Positions 9,238 through 18,306 of a stretch of DNA of 64,000 bases are shown here, piece after piece. Both the position numbers and the translations under genes were made by a program. The stretch lies in assembly GCF_014205765.1 (NCBI RefSeq), contig NZ_JACIIZ010000009.1, forward strand, positions 171,081 to 235,080, read 5' to 3'. Each line of letters begins with the position of its first letter. The first letter of the stretch is position 1. Below the pieces are notes generated by a model. It saw only the letters and a list, made by a program, of their open reading frames with translations, made no database searches and had not been told where the DNA came from. This DNA comes from Nitrospirillum iridis (GTDB lineage Bacteria > Pseudomonadota > Alphaproteobacteria > Azospirillales > Azospirillaceae).

Positions 9238-10280
9238 ACAACCAAACGTGTCGGCAGGATCACCGAATCCGGATGTTCGCCGTTGATCAGCGCCAGCACG
9301 CTTTGCGCCAGGCGCACGCCGCCCTCCGTCCAGTTCTGGTGGACGGAGGTCAAGGCGGGGGTGTGGAAGGCGGCCATGGGCGTGTCGTCATAGCCGATGA
9401 CGGACACGTCATCCGGCACCGTCAGCTTGGCCTCCGTCAGCGCGCGCATGGCGCCGAGCGCGATGGCGTCACTGCAGGCGAAGATGCCGTCGAAACCGCC
9501 TGACGCGTCGGCCAGCAGGCCCTGAACCGCCGCCACGCCGGCGTTGAAGGTGAAGTCGCACGGCACCAGGGCCGCCAGCACCGCCCCGGCCGAGGCCAGC
9601 GTTTCGGTGAAGCCATGCAGGCGTTCCGCGTTCTCGCGATGGCGGGTGTCGCCCAGGAAGACCAGACGGCGCCGGCCGGTCTCGACCAGGCGGGCGGCGG
9701 CCAGCGCCCCGCCCTGGTGGTTGTCGCTACCGACGAAGACGGGGTCGACACCCGGCTGCGGCGCCCCCCACACCACCAGCGGCACGCCGATGGGCAGCAG
9801 CTGGCGCACGGCGGTGTCGTCGGCGCCCTGGCCCAGCAGGATGGCGCCGTCCGCCGCATGCACCGCCGCCGCCGGCTGCGACTGGCCGGTGGTCAGCAGC
9901 ACGTTGTATCCGGCGGTCGTCAGTTCCTGGCAAATGCCGCCCAGCAGATCCAGGGGGAAGGGGCCGGACATGGGACGTTCGGGCGTGGGCTTCATGTCCA
10001 CCACCACGGCGATGGTGTGGCTGCGCTGCAGGCGCAGGTTGCGGGCCGTGGCGTTGAAGCGATAGCCCATCTCGCGGGCCAGGTCCTGGATGCGGCGGCG
10101 GGTATCCTCACGCACCGAGGGGCTGTCGCGCAGCGCGCGCGACACGGTGATGATGGACACCTGCGCCCGTGCCGCCAGGTCGGCCATGGTCAGCCGGCCC
10201 GCGTCCGTCCCCGGGATCGCATCGGCCGCCGTCTCAGGCGGGGCCGCCGGGCTGCGGGACTTGGCGGTGCGCGTGCTCAT
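9225..10280 (-). CDS. LacI-family transcriptional regulator
   Basis: A 351-residue repressor. After about 30 low-complexity residues comes the LacI headpiece (LTMADLAARAQVSIITVSRALRDSPSVRE, then the hinge NATARNLRLQRS), followed by a periplasmic-binding-like sugar-sensing core. The core ends in the VIGYDDTPMAAFHTPALTSV block shared by the family. The ATG at 10280 was chosen because the longer frame to 10616 has no family similarity. It is divergent from a TonB-dependent receptor gene, and three LacI-type operators lie in the gap. It is therefore very likely the local repressor of the disaccharide-uptake and phosphorolysis genes downstream, relieved by the imported sugar or a derivative. Confidence 0.9.
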   Translation of the reverse strand: MSTRTAKSRSPAAPPETAADAIPGTDAGRLTMADLAARAQVSIITVSRALRDSPSVREDTRRRIQDLAREMGYRFNATARNLRLQRSHTIAVVVDMKPTPERPMSGPFPLDLLGGICQELTTAGYNVLLTTGQSQPAAAVHAADGAILLGQGADDTAVRQLLPIGVPLVVWGAPQPGVDPVFVGSDNHQGGALAAARLVETGRRRLVFLGDTRHRENAERLHGFTETLASAGAVLAALVPCDFTFNAGVAAVQGLLADASGGFDGIFACSDAIALGAMRALTEAKLTVPDDVSVIGYDDTPMAAFHTPALTSVHQNWTEGGVRLAQSVLALINGEHPDSVILPTRLVVRAT

Positions 10281-10563
10281 GCGGGATTCCGAAACCAGGA
10301 AGGGGGCCAGGAAGGGAAGATGCGCGGGTAAGCGGACATTCCGGGCGAAGACTGTTCCATAGCACCCCCTCGCTTGCCAAGCGGGGCCTCGCCGCCCGGC
10401 ATGATGGAACCCATCCGGAGCCCGATGGCGCCCCGAGTCGAGCCGCCAGCCGGGCTGCGACCGACGGTGCCGCCCCGGCCTGTCCCCGTTCATGCGATAC
10501 CGCGCCGCACAGTGCGTGACGGGCGATCGGCACACGGTCCCGCCGCTCTGGCCTACCATCGAA

Positions 10564-10577
10564 TGACATCGATAACA
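10564..10577 (+). promoter_or_regulatory. LacI-type operator O1
   Basis: TGACATCGATAACA is an imperfect palindrome with the central CG typical of LacI-family operators. It lies 284 bp upstream of the lacI start. Confidence 0.6.
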
Positions 10578-10764
10578 ACAGTGGCGGCGGCCGCCGCCCC
10601 TTGGAGGGGGTGGCACGGCCTTTCACACCAGAGACTTGGGACCGCTCCGGGCCAAATTCCAGCTGTTTTGCTGCATCCGCGAAGTGCAGGCGCAGCATAG
10701 ATCCCCGGATCGTGGCCCGGATCGTGGCATAGATTCCACACTCCCCAGCGCGACGAAGACAAAA

Positions 10765-10792
10765 TGATATCGATGTCTTGTTATCGATGTCA
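10765..10792 (+). promoter_or_regulatory. Two abutting LacI-type operators O2 and O3
   Basis: TGATATCGATGTCT (10765-10778) is followed without a gap by TGTTATCGATGTCA (10779-10792), the exact complement of O1. Both have an ATCGAT centre. They lie about 150-175 bp before the receptor start, a position from which the TonB-receptor promoter could be blocked. Confidence 0.6.
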
Positions 10793-10940
10793 TTCGATGA
10801 TATCGCTGCATCCATTCAAGCAGGGGTGGCAACCGACCCAACCTGGGCGTGCCATTCCGATAAAGAAGCCTTGGGTCAGGGCGCGACGGGGCGAGCCAGT
10901 CCAAGTCACGATCACCACCAAGACAAATGGGGAGGGAAGA

Positions 10941-13418
10941 ATGTCACGTCCGCAGAGGATAGGTGCGTTGTTGGGCAGTGTGGCGCTGGCGGCACTGCTG
11001 TTGCCGGCCTGGGGCCAGGCCCAGACGGCGGCACCCGTAGCACAAGGGGCCGCGGCCCCGCAGGCGGCCGCCGGGGCCGCCGACGAATTGCAGGAAATCA
11101 TCGTCACCGGCACGGCGCGCAGCGACGGCATGAAGAAGCTGGACGCCAGCTTCGCCATCAGCACCATCAAGGCCGAGGATATCGTCGCCCAGCAGCCCAA
11201 CGGCACCGCCGACCTGCTGAAGCTGACGCCCGGCCTGTGGGTGGAATCGACCGGCGGCACCGCCGGCCCCAACATCGACGTGCGCGGTTTCCCCGGCGGC
11301 GGCGACGCCCCCTTCATCACCATGCAGATCGACGGGTCGCCCATCTATCCGGCACCCACCCTGTCGTTCATGGACAACTCCACCCTCATCCGCCTGGACG
11401 ACACGGTGGAGCGGGTGGAGGTGCTGCGCGGCGGGCCGGCCACCGTCTTCTCCAACGCCCAGCCGGGCGCCACCGTCAACTTCATCCAGCGCAAGGGCAC
11501 GGACAATCCTGAAGGCAGCATCCGCCTGACCGTGGGTGACGAGGGGCTATACCGGGTCGACACCTATTACGGCGGCCCGATCACCAAGGACCTGAACTTC
11601 ATGGTCGGCGGCTTCTACCGCTATAACGAGGGCATCCGCAGCACCCAGTATCCGGCCGACAACGGCGGCCAGGTGGTGGCCAACTTCACCAAGAAGTTCG
11701 ACAATGGCGAGTTCACCTTCTACGGCCGCCGCACGGACGACAAGAACGCCTTCTACACCGCCATCCCGCTGGTCAGCAGCAACGGCGGCAAGACCATCTC
11801 GGCCTTCCCCGGCACCGATCCCGGCACCTTCAGCCTGTACAGCAACGACGTCCGCAACGTCACCATCGAGACCGCGCCCGGCCAGTCCAAGAACGTGGAC
11901 ATCGGCGACGGCCGCGGCATCCAGCTGACCACCCTGGGCAACACCCTGGATTTGGACCTGAAGGGCTGGCAGCTCAGCAACAAGATGAACTTCGTCACCG
12001 GCCGGGCCTTCACCCAGTCGGAATTCACCGGCTCCAACCCCGAGACGCTGGGCCAGTTCATCAGCGACACCGTCGCCTCGGCCAACGCCAATTCCGCCGT
12101 GGTGGCCGCGGCCGGCGGACTTGCCACCGGCGGATCGGCCAAGATCGTGGGCTCGGGTGCGGCGCTGACCAACATGAACCAGCAGGTCATTTCCGTCGGC
12201 ATGTGGTCGGTGGACAAGCGCATCCAGTCCTTCACCGACGACGCGCGCCTCAGCCATGAGCTGTTCCCCGGCAACACCCTGACGGTGGGCGCCTATTTCG
12301 CCCAGTATTCGTCCAAGGACCAGTGGTACCTGGGCAACAACTACCTGCTGACCATGACCAACCACCCGCAGGCGGTGGACGTGGTGCTGAACAACGGCGC
12401 CAAGGCGTCGCGCGGCGGCCTGACCTCCGGCTCCTTCTACGCGCTGGACGCCAGCTATGACGGCACCGCCGTGGCCGGCTTCATCTCCGACGAATGGAAG
12501 ATCACGCCGGACCTGCGCATCGACGCCGGTTTCCGCATGGAACACCAGAGCATCAACGGCACCATCAGTAACGACAGCACGGGCGATTTGGATAGCAACC
12601 CGCTGACGCTGTACGACAACGCCGCCAGCTACACCAACGGCACCTATTACGGCGTCAGTTCCCACCGGACGGAGCCGTCCTGGACGGTGGGCGCCAACTA
12701 CTACCTGACCGACGACCTCAGCGTGTACGCCCGCGTCAACAGCGGCCATGAGTTCCCGCAGTTCGACGCCCTGCGCGGCGGCGACTATCAGATGGTCAAC
12801 ATCCAGCAGCAGGAAGTGGGCCTGAAGACGGCGTCGCGCTACTACAGCGCCTATGTCACCGGCTTCCACAACACCTTCTCCGGCCTGCTGTACCAGGCGG
12901 AGGTGGTGAACCCCGACGGCAGCGGCAGCCTGATCAACGAGATCTATGGATCGGAAGCCTGGGGTGCGGAGTTCGAGCTGGCGGTACGGCCCGTCACCAA
13001 CCTGACGGTCAGCTTCCGCGGCACCTATCTGGACGCCAAGTACCAGGACAACCCCAGCTTCAACGGCAACGAGGTGCTGCGCCAACCCAAGTTCCAGTTC
13101 TCCATCGCCCCGTCCTACGAGATCCCGCTGGATTGGGCCATGCTCCGCCTGTTCGGCACCTACACCCACGTGGGCGACCGCTATGGCGACCCGAACAACC
13201 AGCAGCCGCTGCCGGCCTACGACACCCTCGACCTGGGCGTCTCCGCCGACTTCGACCGCTACACCGTGCAACTGACCGCCACCAACATCACCGACGAGCT
13301 GGGCATCACTGAGGGCAACGCCCGCGTGGTGGGCTCGGGCACCAGCAACAGCGGCGTGTTCCTGGGCCGTCCCCTGTTCGGCCGGTCCGTCCACCTCAGT
13401 GCCGCGGCCAAGTTCTGA
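10941..13418 (+). CDS. TonB-dependent outer-membrane receptor (probable oligosaccharide uptake)
   Basis: An 825-residue receptor. A signal peptide ends in Gln-Ala-Gln around residue 30, followed by an alanine-rich spacer and the TonB-box-like ELQEIIVTGTA. The plug domain has DVRGFPGGGDAPFITMQIDG and VERVEVLRGGPATVFSNAQPGATVNFI. A 22-strand-type barrel follows, ending in the required C-terminal Phe. The start at 10941 has GGAGGGA six bases upstream. It is the first gene of a plus-strand cluster with an MFS carrier, a GH65 phosphorylase and beta-phosphoglucomutase, so its substrate is probably an alpha-linked glucose disaccharide or oligosaccharide, imported under LacI control. Confidence 0.88.
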   Translation: MSRPQRIGALLGSVALAALLLPAWGQAQTAAPVAQGAAAPQAAAGAADELQEIIVTGTARSDGMKKLDASFAISTIKAEDIVAQQPNGTADLLKLTPGLWVESTGGTAGPNIDVRGFPGGGDAPFITMQIDGSPIYPAPTLSFMDNSTLIRLDDTVERVEVLRGGPATVFSNAQPGATVNFIQRKGTDNPEGSIRLTVGDEGLYRVDTYYGGPITKDLNFMVGGFYRYNEGIRSTQYPADNGGQVVANFTKKFDNGEFTFYGRRTDDKNAFYTAIPLVSSNGGKTISAFPGTDPGTFSLYSNDVRNVTIETAPGQSKNVDIGDGRGIQLTTLGNTLDLDLKGWQLSNKMNFVTGRAFTQSEFTGSNPETLGQFISDTVASANANSAVVAAAGGLATGGSAKIVGSGAALTNMNQQVISVGMWSVDKRIQSFTDDARLSHELFPGNTLTVGAYFAQYSSKDQWYLGNNYLLTMTNHPQAVDVVLNNGAKASRGGLTSGSFYALDASYDGTAVAGFISDEWKITPDLRIDAGFRMEHQSINGTISNDSTGDLDSNPLTLYDNAASYTNGTYYGVSSHRTEPSWTVGANYYLTDDLSVYARVNSGHEFPQFDALRGGDYQMVNIQQQEVGLKTASRYYSAYVTGFHNTFSGLLYQAEVVNPDGSGSLINEIYGSEAWGAEFELAVRPVTNLTVSFRGTYLDAKYQDNPSFNGNEVLRQPKFQFSIAPSYEIPLDWAMLRLFGTYTHVGDRYGDPNNQQPLPAYDTLDLGVSADFDRYTVQLTATNITDELGITEGNARVVGSGTSNSGVFLGRPLFGRSVHLSAAAKF

Positions 13419-13469
13419 CCGCGTGGAGACAGGGAGGGCCGTCATGGCAAGGCGGCACTCCCCTCGCAT

Positions 13470-13495
13470 GAGGCCGTCGCCCCGAAGACGGCCTC
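13470..13495 (+). terminator. Hairpin after the receptor gene
   Basis: A perfect 9-bp stem GAGGCCGTC/GACGGCCTC with an 8-base loop sits 52 bp after the receptor stop and before the MFS gene. No T-run follows, so it may act as an mRNA-stability or attenuating hairpin that sets receptor level above carrier level. Confidence 0.45.
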
Positions 13496-13576
13496 TGGGG
13501 ATGGGCGGGCTCGGCCCCGATCCTTGGCCGCCCATCCCTCTTTTCCCTGTTCAATCGCCCACAAGGTGCCCGACCC

Positions 13577-15049
13577 GTGTCCACCGCCACCTCGATCACC
13601 AGCCCGTCGTCACCGTCATCCGCCGGCTTGACCGAAACCGACATCCCCGCCCGGCTGGACCGCCTGCCCTGGGGCCGGTTCCACAGCCTGGTGGTAGGCG
13701 CCCTGGGCATCACCTGGGTGCTGGACGGGCTGGAGGTGACGCTGGCCGGGGCCGTGGCCGGGGCCATGAAGGAAAGCCCGGTCCTGGGGCTGAGCAATGC
13801 CCAGGTCTCCGCCGCCAGCAGCGCCTATCTCATCGGCTGCGTGCTGGGCGGCCTGTTCTTCGGCTGGCTGACCGACAAGCTGGGCCGCAAGAAGCTGTTC
13901 AGCATCACCCTGCTGGTCTATCTGACCGCAACCGCCGCCACCGCCTTCAGCTGGGATTTCACCAGCCTGCTGCTGTTCCGCTTCCTGACCGGGGCCGGCA
14001 TCGGCGGCGAATACGTGGCCATCAACTCCACCATCCAGGAACTGATCCCGGCCCGCGCGCGCGGCTGGGTCACCCTGGTGATCAACGGCAGCTACTGGCT
14101 GGGCGCCGCCCTGGGGGCCGTGGGCTCCGTCGTGCTGCTGAACCCCAACCTGCTGGGGCCGGACATGGGCTGGCGCGCCAGCTTTTTCACCGGCGCCGTG
14201 CTGGGCCTGTTCATCCTGCTGCTGCGCCGGGCCATTCCGGAAAGCCCGCGCTGGCTGATGACCCATGGCCGCGTGCCGGAGGGGGAGGCCATCGTGGCGC
14301 GCATCGAGGCCGGGATCGAGGCGGAAGGCCAGACCCTGCCCCCCGCCGGCCCGCCGGTGCGCCTGCGGGAGCTGAAAAGCGTGTCGACCGCCGCCGTGGC
14401 CAAGTCCCTGCTGCGCGACTATGGCCGGCGCACGGTGCTGGGCCTGTCGCTGATGACGGCCCAGGCCTTTTTCTACAACGCCATCTTCTTCACCGAGGCG
14501 CTGGTCCTGACCTCGTTCTTCGACGTGCCGTCCAGCGCCGTCGGCTGGTACATCCTGCCCTTCGCCGCCGGCAACTTCCTGGGCCCCCTGATCATCGGCC
14601 GCTTCTTCGACACCATCGGCCGTGTGCCCATGATCGCCGGCACCTACGCCCTGTCAGGCGTGTTGCTGATCGGCACCGGCATCCTGTTCCAGCAGGGCCT
14701 GCTGACCGCCACCACCATCACGCTGGCCTGGAGCGTCATCTTCTTTTTCGCCTCGGCCGCCGCCAGTTCCGCCTATCTGACGGTCAGCGAATGCTTCCCC
14801 CTGGAAATCCGGGCCGTCGCCATCTCGCTGTTCTTCGCCTTCGGCACCGGCGTGGGCGGCGTCTGCGGCCCGCTGGTGTTCGGCGCCCTGATCGACACCG
14901 GTTCACGCACCAACGTGCTGTGGGGCTACGTCCTGGGCGCCGGCCTGATGATCGCCGCCGCGGTGGCGGAGCTGGTGCTAGGCGTCAAGGCCGAAGGCAA
15001 GTCGCTGGAGGACATCGCCGCCCCCCTGTCGTCCAGCCCGCGGCACTAA
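13577..15049 (+). CDS. MFS transporter (sugar:H+ symporter-like)
   Basis: A 490-residue inner-membrane carrier with 12 predicted helices. It shows the MFS motif-A loop between helices 2 and 3 (GWLTDKLGRKK), the GIGGEY signature in helix 4, and the IPESPRWL motif before the central loop, as in sugar porter and metabolite/H+ symporter groups. It starts with GTG at 13577, with AAGGTG about eight bases upstream. Its place between the outer-membrane receptor and the GH65 phosphorylase indicates that it moves the same disaccharide from periplasm to cytoplasm. Confidence 0.85.
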   Translation: MSTATSITSPSSPSSAGLTETDIPARLDRLPWGRFHSLVVGALGITWVLDGLEVTLAGAVAGAMKESPVLGLSNAQVSAASSAYLIGCVLGGLFFGWLTDKLGRKKLFSITLLVYLTATAATAFSWDFTSLLLFRFLTGAGIGGEYVAINSTIQELIPARARGWVTLVINGSYWLGAALGAVGSVVLLNPNLLGPDMGWRASFFTGAVLGLFILLLRRAIPESPRWLMTHGRVPEGEAIVARIEAGIEAEGQTLPPAGPPVRLRELKSVSTAAVAKSLLRDYGRRTVLGLSLMTAQAFFYNAIFFTEALVLTSFFDVPSSAVGWYILPFAAGNFLGPLIIGRFFDTIGRVPMIAGTYALSGVLLIGTGILFQQGLLTATTITLAWSVIFFFASAAASSAYLTVSECFPLEIRAVAISLFFAFGTGVGGVCGPLVFGALIDTGSRTNVLWGYVLGAGLMIAAAVAELVLGVKAEGKSLEDIAAPLSSSPRH

Positions 15050-15142
15050 GCCGCTGTTTCTTCCCGGGAACCGGCAGCGCCGCCGCCCGGTTATCCCTTC
15101 GACCCCTTCTCCGTTCGCAGATCAAAAAAGCGTGGATCGCCC

Positions 15143-17587
15143 GTGACAGCCTCCCTCCCCCCCCTCCCCGCCGCCCCCGACCAGACCGACCCGTGGATCG
15201 TCATCGCCCAGGGCGACAGCCCGGCGGCCCTGAAATGCGCGGAATCCCTGTTCACGCTGGGCAACGGCTTCATCGGCGTGCGCGGCGGGGTGGAGGAGGA
15301 CGCGCGGTCCAGCGCGCCCGTTGTCCACCTCAACGGCGTCTACGAGGTGACCCCCATCCGCTATCATGAGAAGGCGCCGGGCTTCGCCGAGGCCAGCGAC
15401 ACCCGCATCCCCGTGCCGGACGGCACCCTGATCGGCCTGACCGTGGCGGGCGAGGCCCTGGACCTGGCCACCGGCACCGTGTTGGCCCATCACCGCTGGC
15501 TGGATCTGCGCACCGGCGTGCTGCACCGCGCCCTGCGCTGGCGTTCCCCCGCCGGGCGCACGGTGCGGGTGGCCAGCGAGCGGCTGGTGGTGGAAGACCA
15601 CCCCGGCCCCGTCATCATCCAGTACCAGGTGACGGCGGAGGATTTCACCGACGAGGTGGTGATCGATTCCTGCCTGGCGCCGCATCAGCCGCCTGCGGCG
15701 GCCGAGGGCGGCGTGCACGACCCCCGCGTGGGGCCCCAGCCGGCGGAACCGGCCCTGGCCTTCCGCCGCTGGATCGAGAGCGGCGGCGAAGAGGGCGGCA
15801 TCGAGGGTATGGTGCTGCGGGCCGGGCGCAGCCGGCAGGGCGTGGCCTCCGCCATGGCCCATACCGTGGCCGTCACCCACGCCGTTCCCATCCAGACCGC
15901 CCGCATCAAGGATGCCCATGCCGACAGCGGGGGCGCCGCCACCCACACCATCCGCGCCACCCTGTCGCCGGGCGCCGTCGTGACCGTGGTGAAGAGCGTC
16001 GCCTATGCCGCCGACAAGGATGTGGAGGGCGGACCGGCGGATGACGAGGCGCTGGCCCAGGCCGCCATCGCCGCCCTGAAGGCCGCCGCCGGCATCGGCC
16101 TGCCCGCCTTGCGCCAGGCCCGCACCCAGGCGCTGCAGGACTTCTGGCTGTCGTCTGACCTCGCCATCGACGGCGCGCCGGACCTGGAGCGCGCGGTCCG
16201 CTTCAACCTGTTCCAGCTGTTGCAGGGGGCGGGCCGCGACGGCCGCACCTCCGTCGGCGCCAAGGGGCAGAGCGGCGAGGGCTATGAGGGCCATTATTTC
16301 TGGGATGCCGAGATCTTCGCCCTGCCGGTGCTGGTCTATACCCGGCCGGCCGTGGCCCGCGCCATCCTGGAATACCGCCACCGCACCCTGGACGGCGCCC
16401 GCACCCATGCCCGCCTGATGGGCCACCGCAAGGGCGCGCTGTACCCCTGGCGCACCATCGGCGGGGCGGAGTGCTCCGCCTATTTCCCCGCCGGCTCCGC
16501 CCAGTACCATATCAACGCCGACATCGCCCACGCCGTGCGCCAATACATGGACGCCACCCGCGACGACGACTTCCTGGTGCGCTTCGGTGCCGAGATCCTG
16601 TTCGAGACGGCGCGCCTGTGGCTGGACATGGGGCACTACAACCCCCGCCGGGGTGGCCGCTTCTGCATCCATGAAGTGACCGGGCCGGACGAATACACGG
16701 CCATGGTGGACAACAACCTCTACACCAACGCCATGGCCCAGGCCCATCTGGAGTACGCGGCCGAGGTGGCGGAGCGCCTGGGCGCCGAGAGGCCCGAGGC
16801 CCTGGCCCACATCTCCGGCGCCATCGGCCTGGGCGCCGACGAACCCCAGGCCTGGCGCCAGGCGGCGGCGGCCATGTACCTGCCCTATGACGCGGCCAGC
16901 GGCATCCATCCGCAGGACGACAGCTTCCTGGACAAGAAGCCCTGGGATTTCGCCGGCACGCCCGCCGACCACCATCCCCTGCTGATGCACTATCACCCGC
17001 TGGTGCTGTACCGCCACCAGGTGTGCAAGCAGGCGGACGCCGTGCTGGCCTTCTGCCTGCTGCCCCACCGCTTCGAGCCAGAGGCGGTGCGCCGGTCCTT
17101 CGCCTTCTATGAGTCGGTGACGGTGCACGACAGCACCCTGTCGGCCGGCGTGTTCGCCCTGCTGGCGGCACGACTGGGCCAGATGGACAAGGCCCTGGCC
17201 TATTTCAATGAAACCGCGCTGGTGGACCTGCGCGATCTGCACCGCAACACCGGCCATGGCCTGCACATGGCGGCCATGGCCGGCAGTTGGATGGCCCTGG
17301 CGCAGGGCTTCGCCGGCCTGCACGCCCTGGGCGGCATCCTGCGCTTCAACCCCACCCTGCCGCCGGGCTGGACGGGCTATCGCTTCCGACTGGAGTTCCA
17401 GGGCAACCGGGTGGAGGTGGCCGTTGGTTGCGACGCCGCAACCTATCGCCTGCTGGCCGGGCCGGGCCTGGCGCTGAACCACGCCGGCCAGGTGGTGCAC
17501 CTGACGCCGGCCGCCGCCGAACAGACCGCCCCAGTGGCCACCAGCCCGCTGGCCACCAGTGAGGGAGGCCCCCATGCCCCGCTTTGA
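15143..17587 (+). CDS. Glycoside hydrolase family 65 disaccharide phosphorylase
   Basis: An 814-residue cytoplasmic enzyme of the maltose/trehalose/kojibiose/nigerose phosphorylase family. It cleaves an alpha-glucobiose with phosphate to give beta-glucose 1-phosphate and glucose. The N-terminal beta-sandwich (ESLFTLGNGFIGVRGG) leads to the (alpha/alpha)6 barrel. The barrel carries GHYFWDAEIF and the motif HEVTGPDEYT, whose Glu (near residue 516) is the general acid of GH65. The phosphate-binding region before VCKQADAV is also present. GTG start. The overlap with a beta-phosphoglucomutase gene fits an inverting phosphorylase that releases beta-G1P. The exact linkage cannot be decided by eye. 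Confidence 0.88.
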   Translation: MTASLPPLPAAPDQTDPWIVIAQGDSPAALKCAESLFTLGNGFIGVRGGVEEDARSSAPVVHLNGVYEVTPIRYHEKAPGFAEASDTRIPVPDGTLIGLTVAGEALDLATGTVLAHHRWLDLRTGVLHRALRWRSPAGRTVRVASERLVVEDHPGPVIIQYQVTAEDFTDEVVIDSCLAPHQPPAAAEGGVHDPRVGPQPAEPALAFRRWIESGGEEGGIEGMVLRAGRSRQGVASAMAHTVAVTHAVPIQTARIKDAHADSGGAATHTIRATLSPGAVVTVVKSVAYAADKDVEGGPADDEALAQAAIAALKAAAGIGLPALRQARTQALQDFWLSSDLAIDGAPDLERAVRFNLFQLLQGAGRDGRTSVGAKGQSGEGYEGHYFWDAEIFALPVLVYTRPAVARAILEYRHRTLDGARTHARLMGHRKGALYPWRTIGGAECSAYFPAGSAQYHINADIAHAVRQYMDATRDDDFLVRFGAEILFETARLWLDMGHYNPRRGGRFCIHEVTGPDEYTAMVDNNLYTNAMAQAHLEYAAEVAERLGAERPEALAHISGAIGLGADEPQAWRQAAAAMYLPYDAASGIHPQDDSFLDKKPWDFAGTPADHHPLLMHYHPLVLYRHQVCKQADAVLAFCLLPHRFEPEAVRRSFAFYESVTVHDSTLSAGVFALLAARLGQMDKALAYFNETALVDLRDLHRNTGHGLHMAAMAGSWMALAQGFAGLHALGGILRFNPTLPPGWTGYRFRLEFQGNRVEVAVGCDAATYRLLAGPGLALNHAGQVVHLTPAAAEQTAPVATSPLATSEGGPHAPL

Positions 17588-18221
17588 TGCCGTGCTGTTC
17601 GACCTGGATGGCGTGCTGGCCGACACCGCCCACATCCACTTCGCCGCCTGGCGCCGCCTGGCCGAGGAACTGGGCATTCCTCTGGAGCCCCGGTTCGAGG
17701 ACAGGCTGAAGGGCGTGGACCGCATGACCTCGCTGGACCTGATCCTGGCCCACGGCAATGTCGAGCGGACGGTGGAGGAACGCCGCGTGCTGGCCGACCG
17801 CAAGAACGGCTATTACCAGGCCGCCATCGCGGAGCAATCACCCGACGACCTGTTGCCCGGCGCCCGCCGCGTGCTGGAGGAGGTGCGCGCCGCCGGCCTG
17901 AAAACGGCCCTGGCCTCGGCCAGCCACAACGCCCCGCCCCTGCTGGACCAGCTGGGCATCCGCCCGCTGATCGACGCCATCGCCAACCCGGCGGCGGTGA
18001 AGGCGCCCAAGCCGGCGCCCGACCTGTTCCTGGAGGCCGCCCGCCTTGTGGGCGTGGCCCCCGGCCGCTGCCTGGGCGTGGAAGACGCGGTGGCCGGCAT
18101 CACCAGCATCAAGGAGGCCGGCATGGTGGCGGTGGGCATCGGCGACCCCACCATCCTGACCCGGGCCGATCATGTCGTGCCCGCCATCGCCGACTTCCAC
18201 ATCGGGGATTATCTGGGCTGA
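17574..18221 (+). CDS. pgmB: Beta-phosphoglucomutase (HAD superfamily)
   Basis: A 215-residue enzyme that converts beta-glucose 1-phosphate to glucose 6-phosphate. It has HAD motif 1 FDLDGVLADTA with both aspartates (nucleophile and acid/base), the cap residues LKGVDRMTSLDLIL, motif 2 SASHNAPPLL, motif 3 KAPKPAPDLF and motif 4 GVEDAVAGI. The ATG at 17574, with GGGAGG just upstream, is preferred over the GTG at 17559. It overlaps the GH65 gene by 14 bp, so the two are translationally coupled and form a two-step path from disaccharide to glycolysis. Confidence 0.92.
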   Translation: MPRFDAVLFDLDGVLADTAHIHFAAWRRLAEELGIPLEPRFEDRLKGVDRMTSLDLILAHGNVERTVEERRVLADRKNGYYQAAIAEQSPDDLLPGARRVLEEVRAAGLKTALASASHNAPPLLDQLGIRPLIDAIANPAAVKAPKPAPDLFLEAARLVGVAPGRCLGVEDAVAGITSIKEAGMVAVGIGDPTILTRADHVVPAIADFHIGDYLG

Positions 18222-18238
18222 CGGCGCCGCGCCGGCAC

Positions 18239-18254
18239 CCTTACCGCTTGGGGG
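18239..18254 (+). repeat. Dispersed copy of the origin-type motif
   Basis: CCTTACCGCTTGGGG lies between the convergent pgmB and radical SAM genes. It matches the motif clustered at the replication origin near 42.3-43.1 kb. Confidence 0.5.
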
Positions 18255-18306
18255 CGTTTGGGGGAATGTACCGCCGCTGGACGGCCGGTCGGCGTCAGTC
18301 CCGGGC

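Larger units (their letters stand above)
10281..10940. promoter_or_regulatory. Divergent control region of lacI and the TonB-receptor operon
   Basis: 660 bases without a gene. They hold one LacI-type operator near lacI and two abutting operators near the receptor gene. The outer operators are embedded in a perfect 22-bp inverted repeat (10557-10578 and 10778-10799) about 220 bp apart, which would suit DNA looping by a tetramer or paired dimers. Confidence 0.6.
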
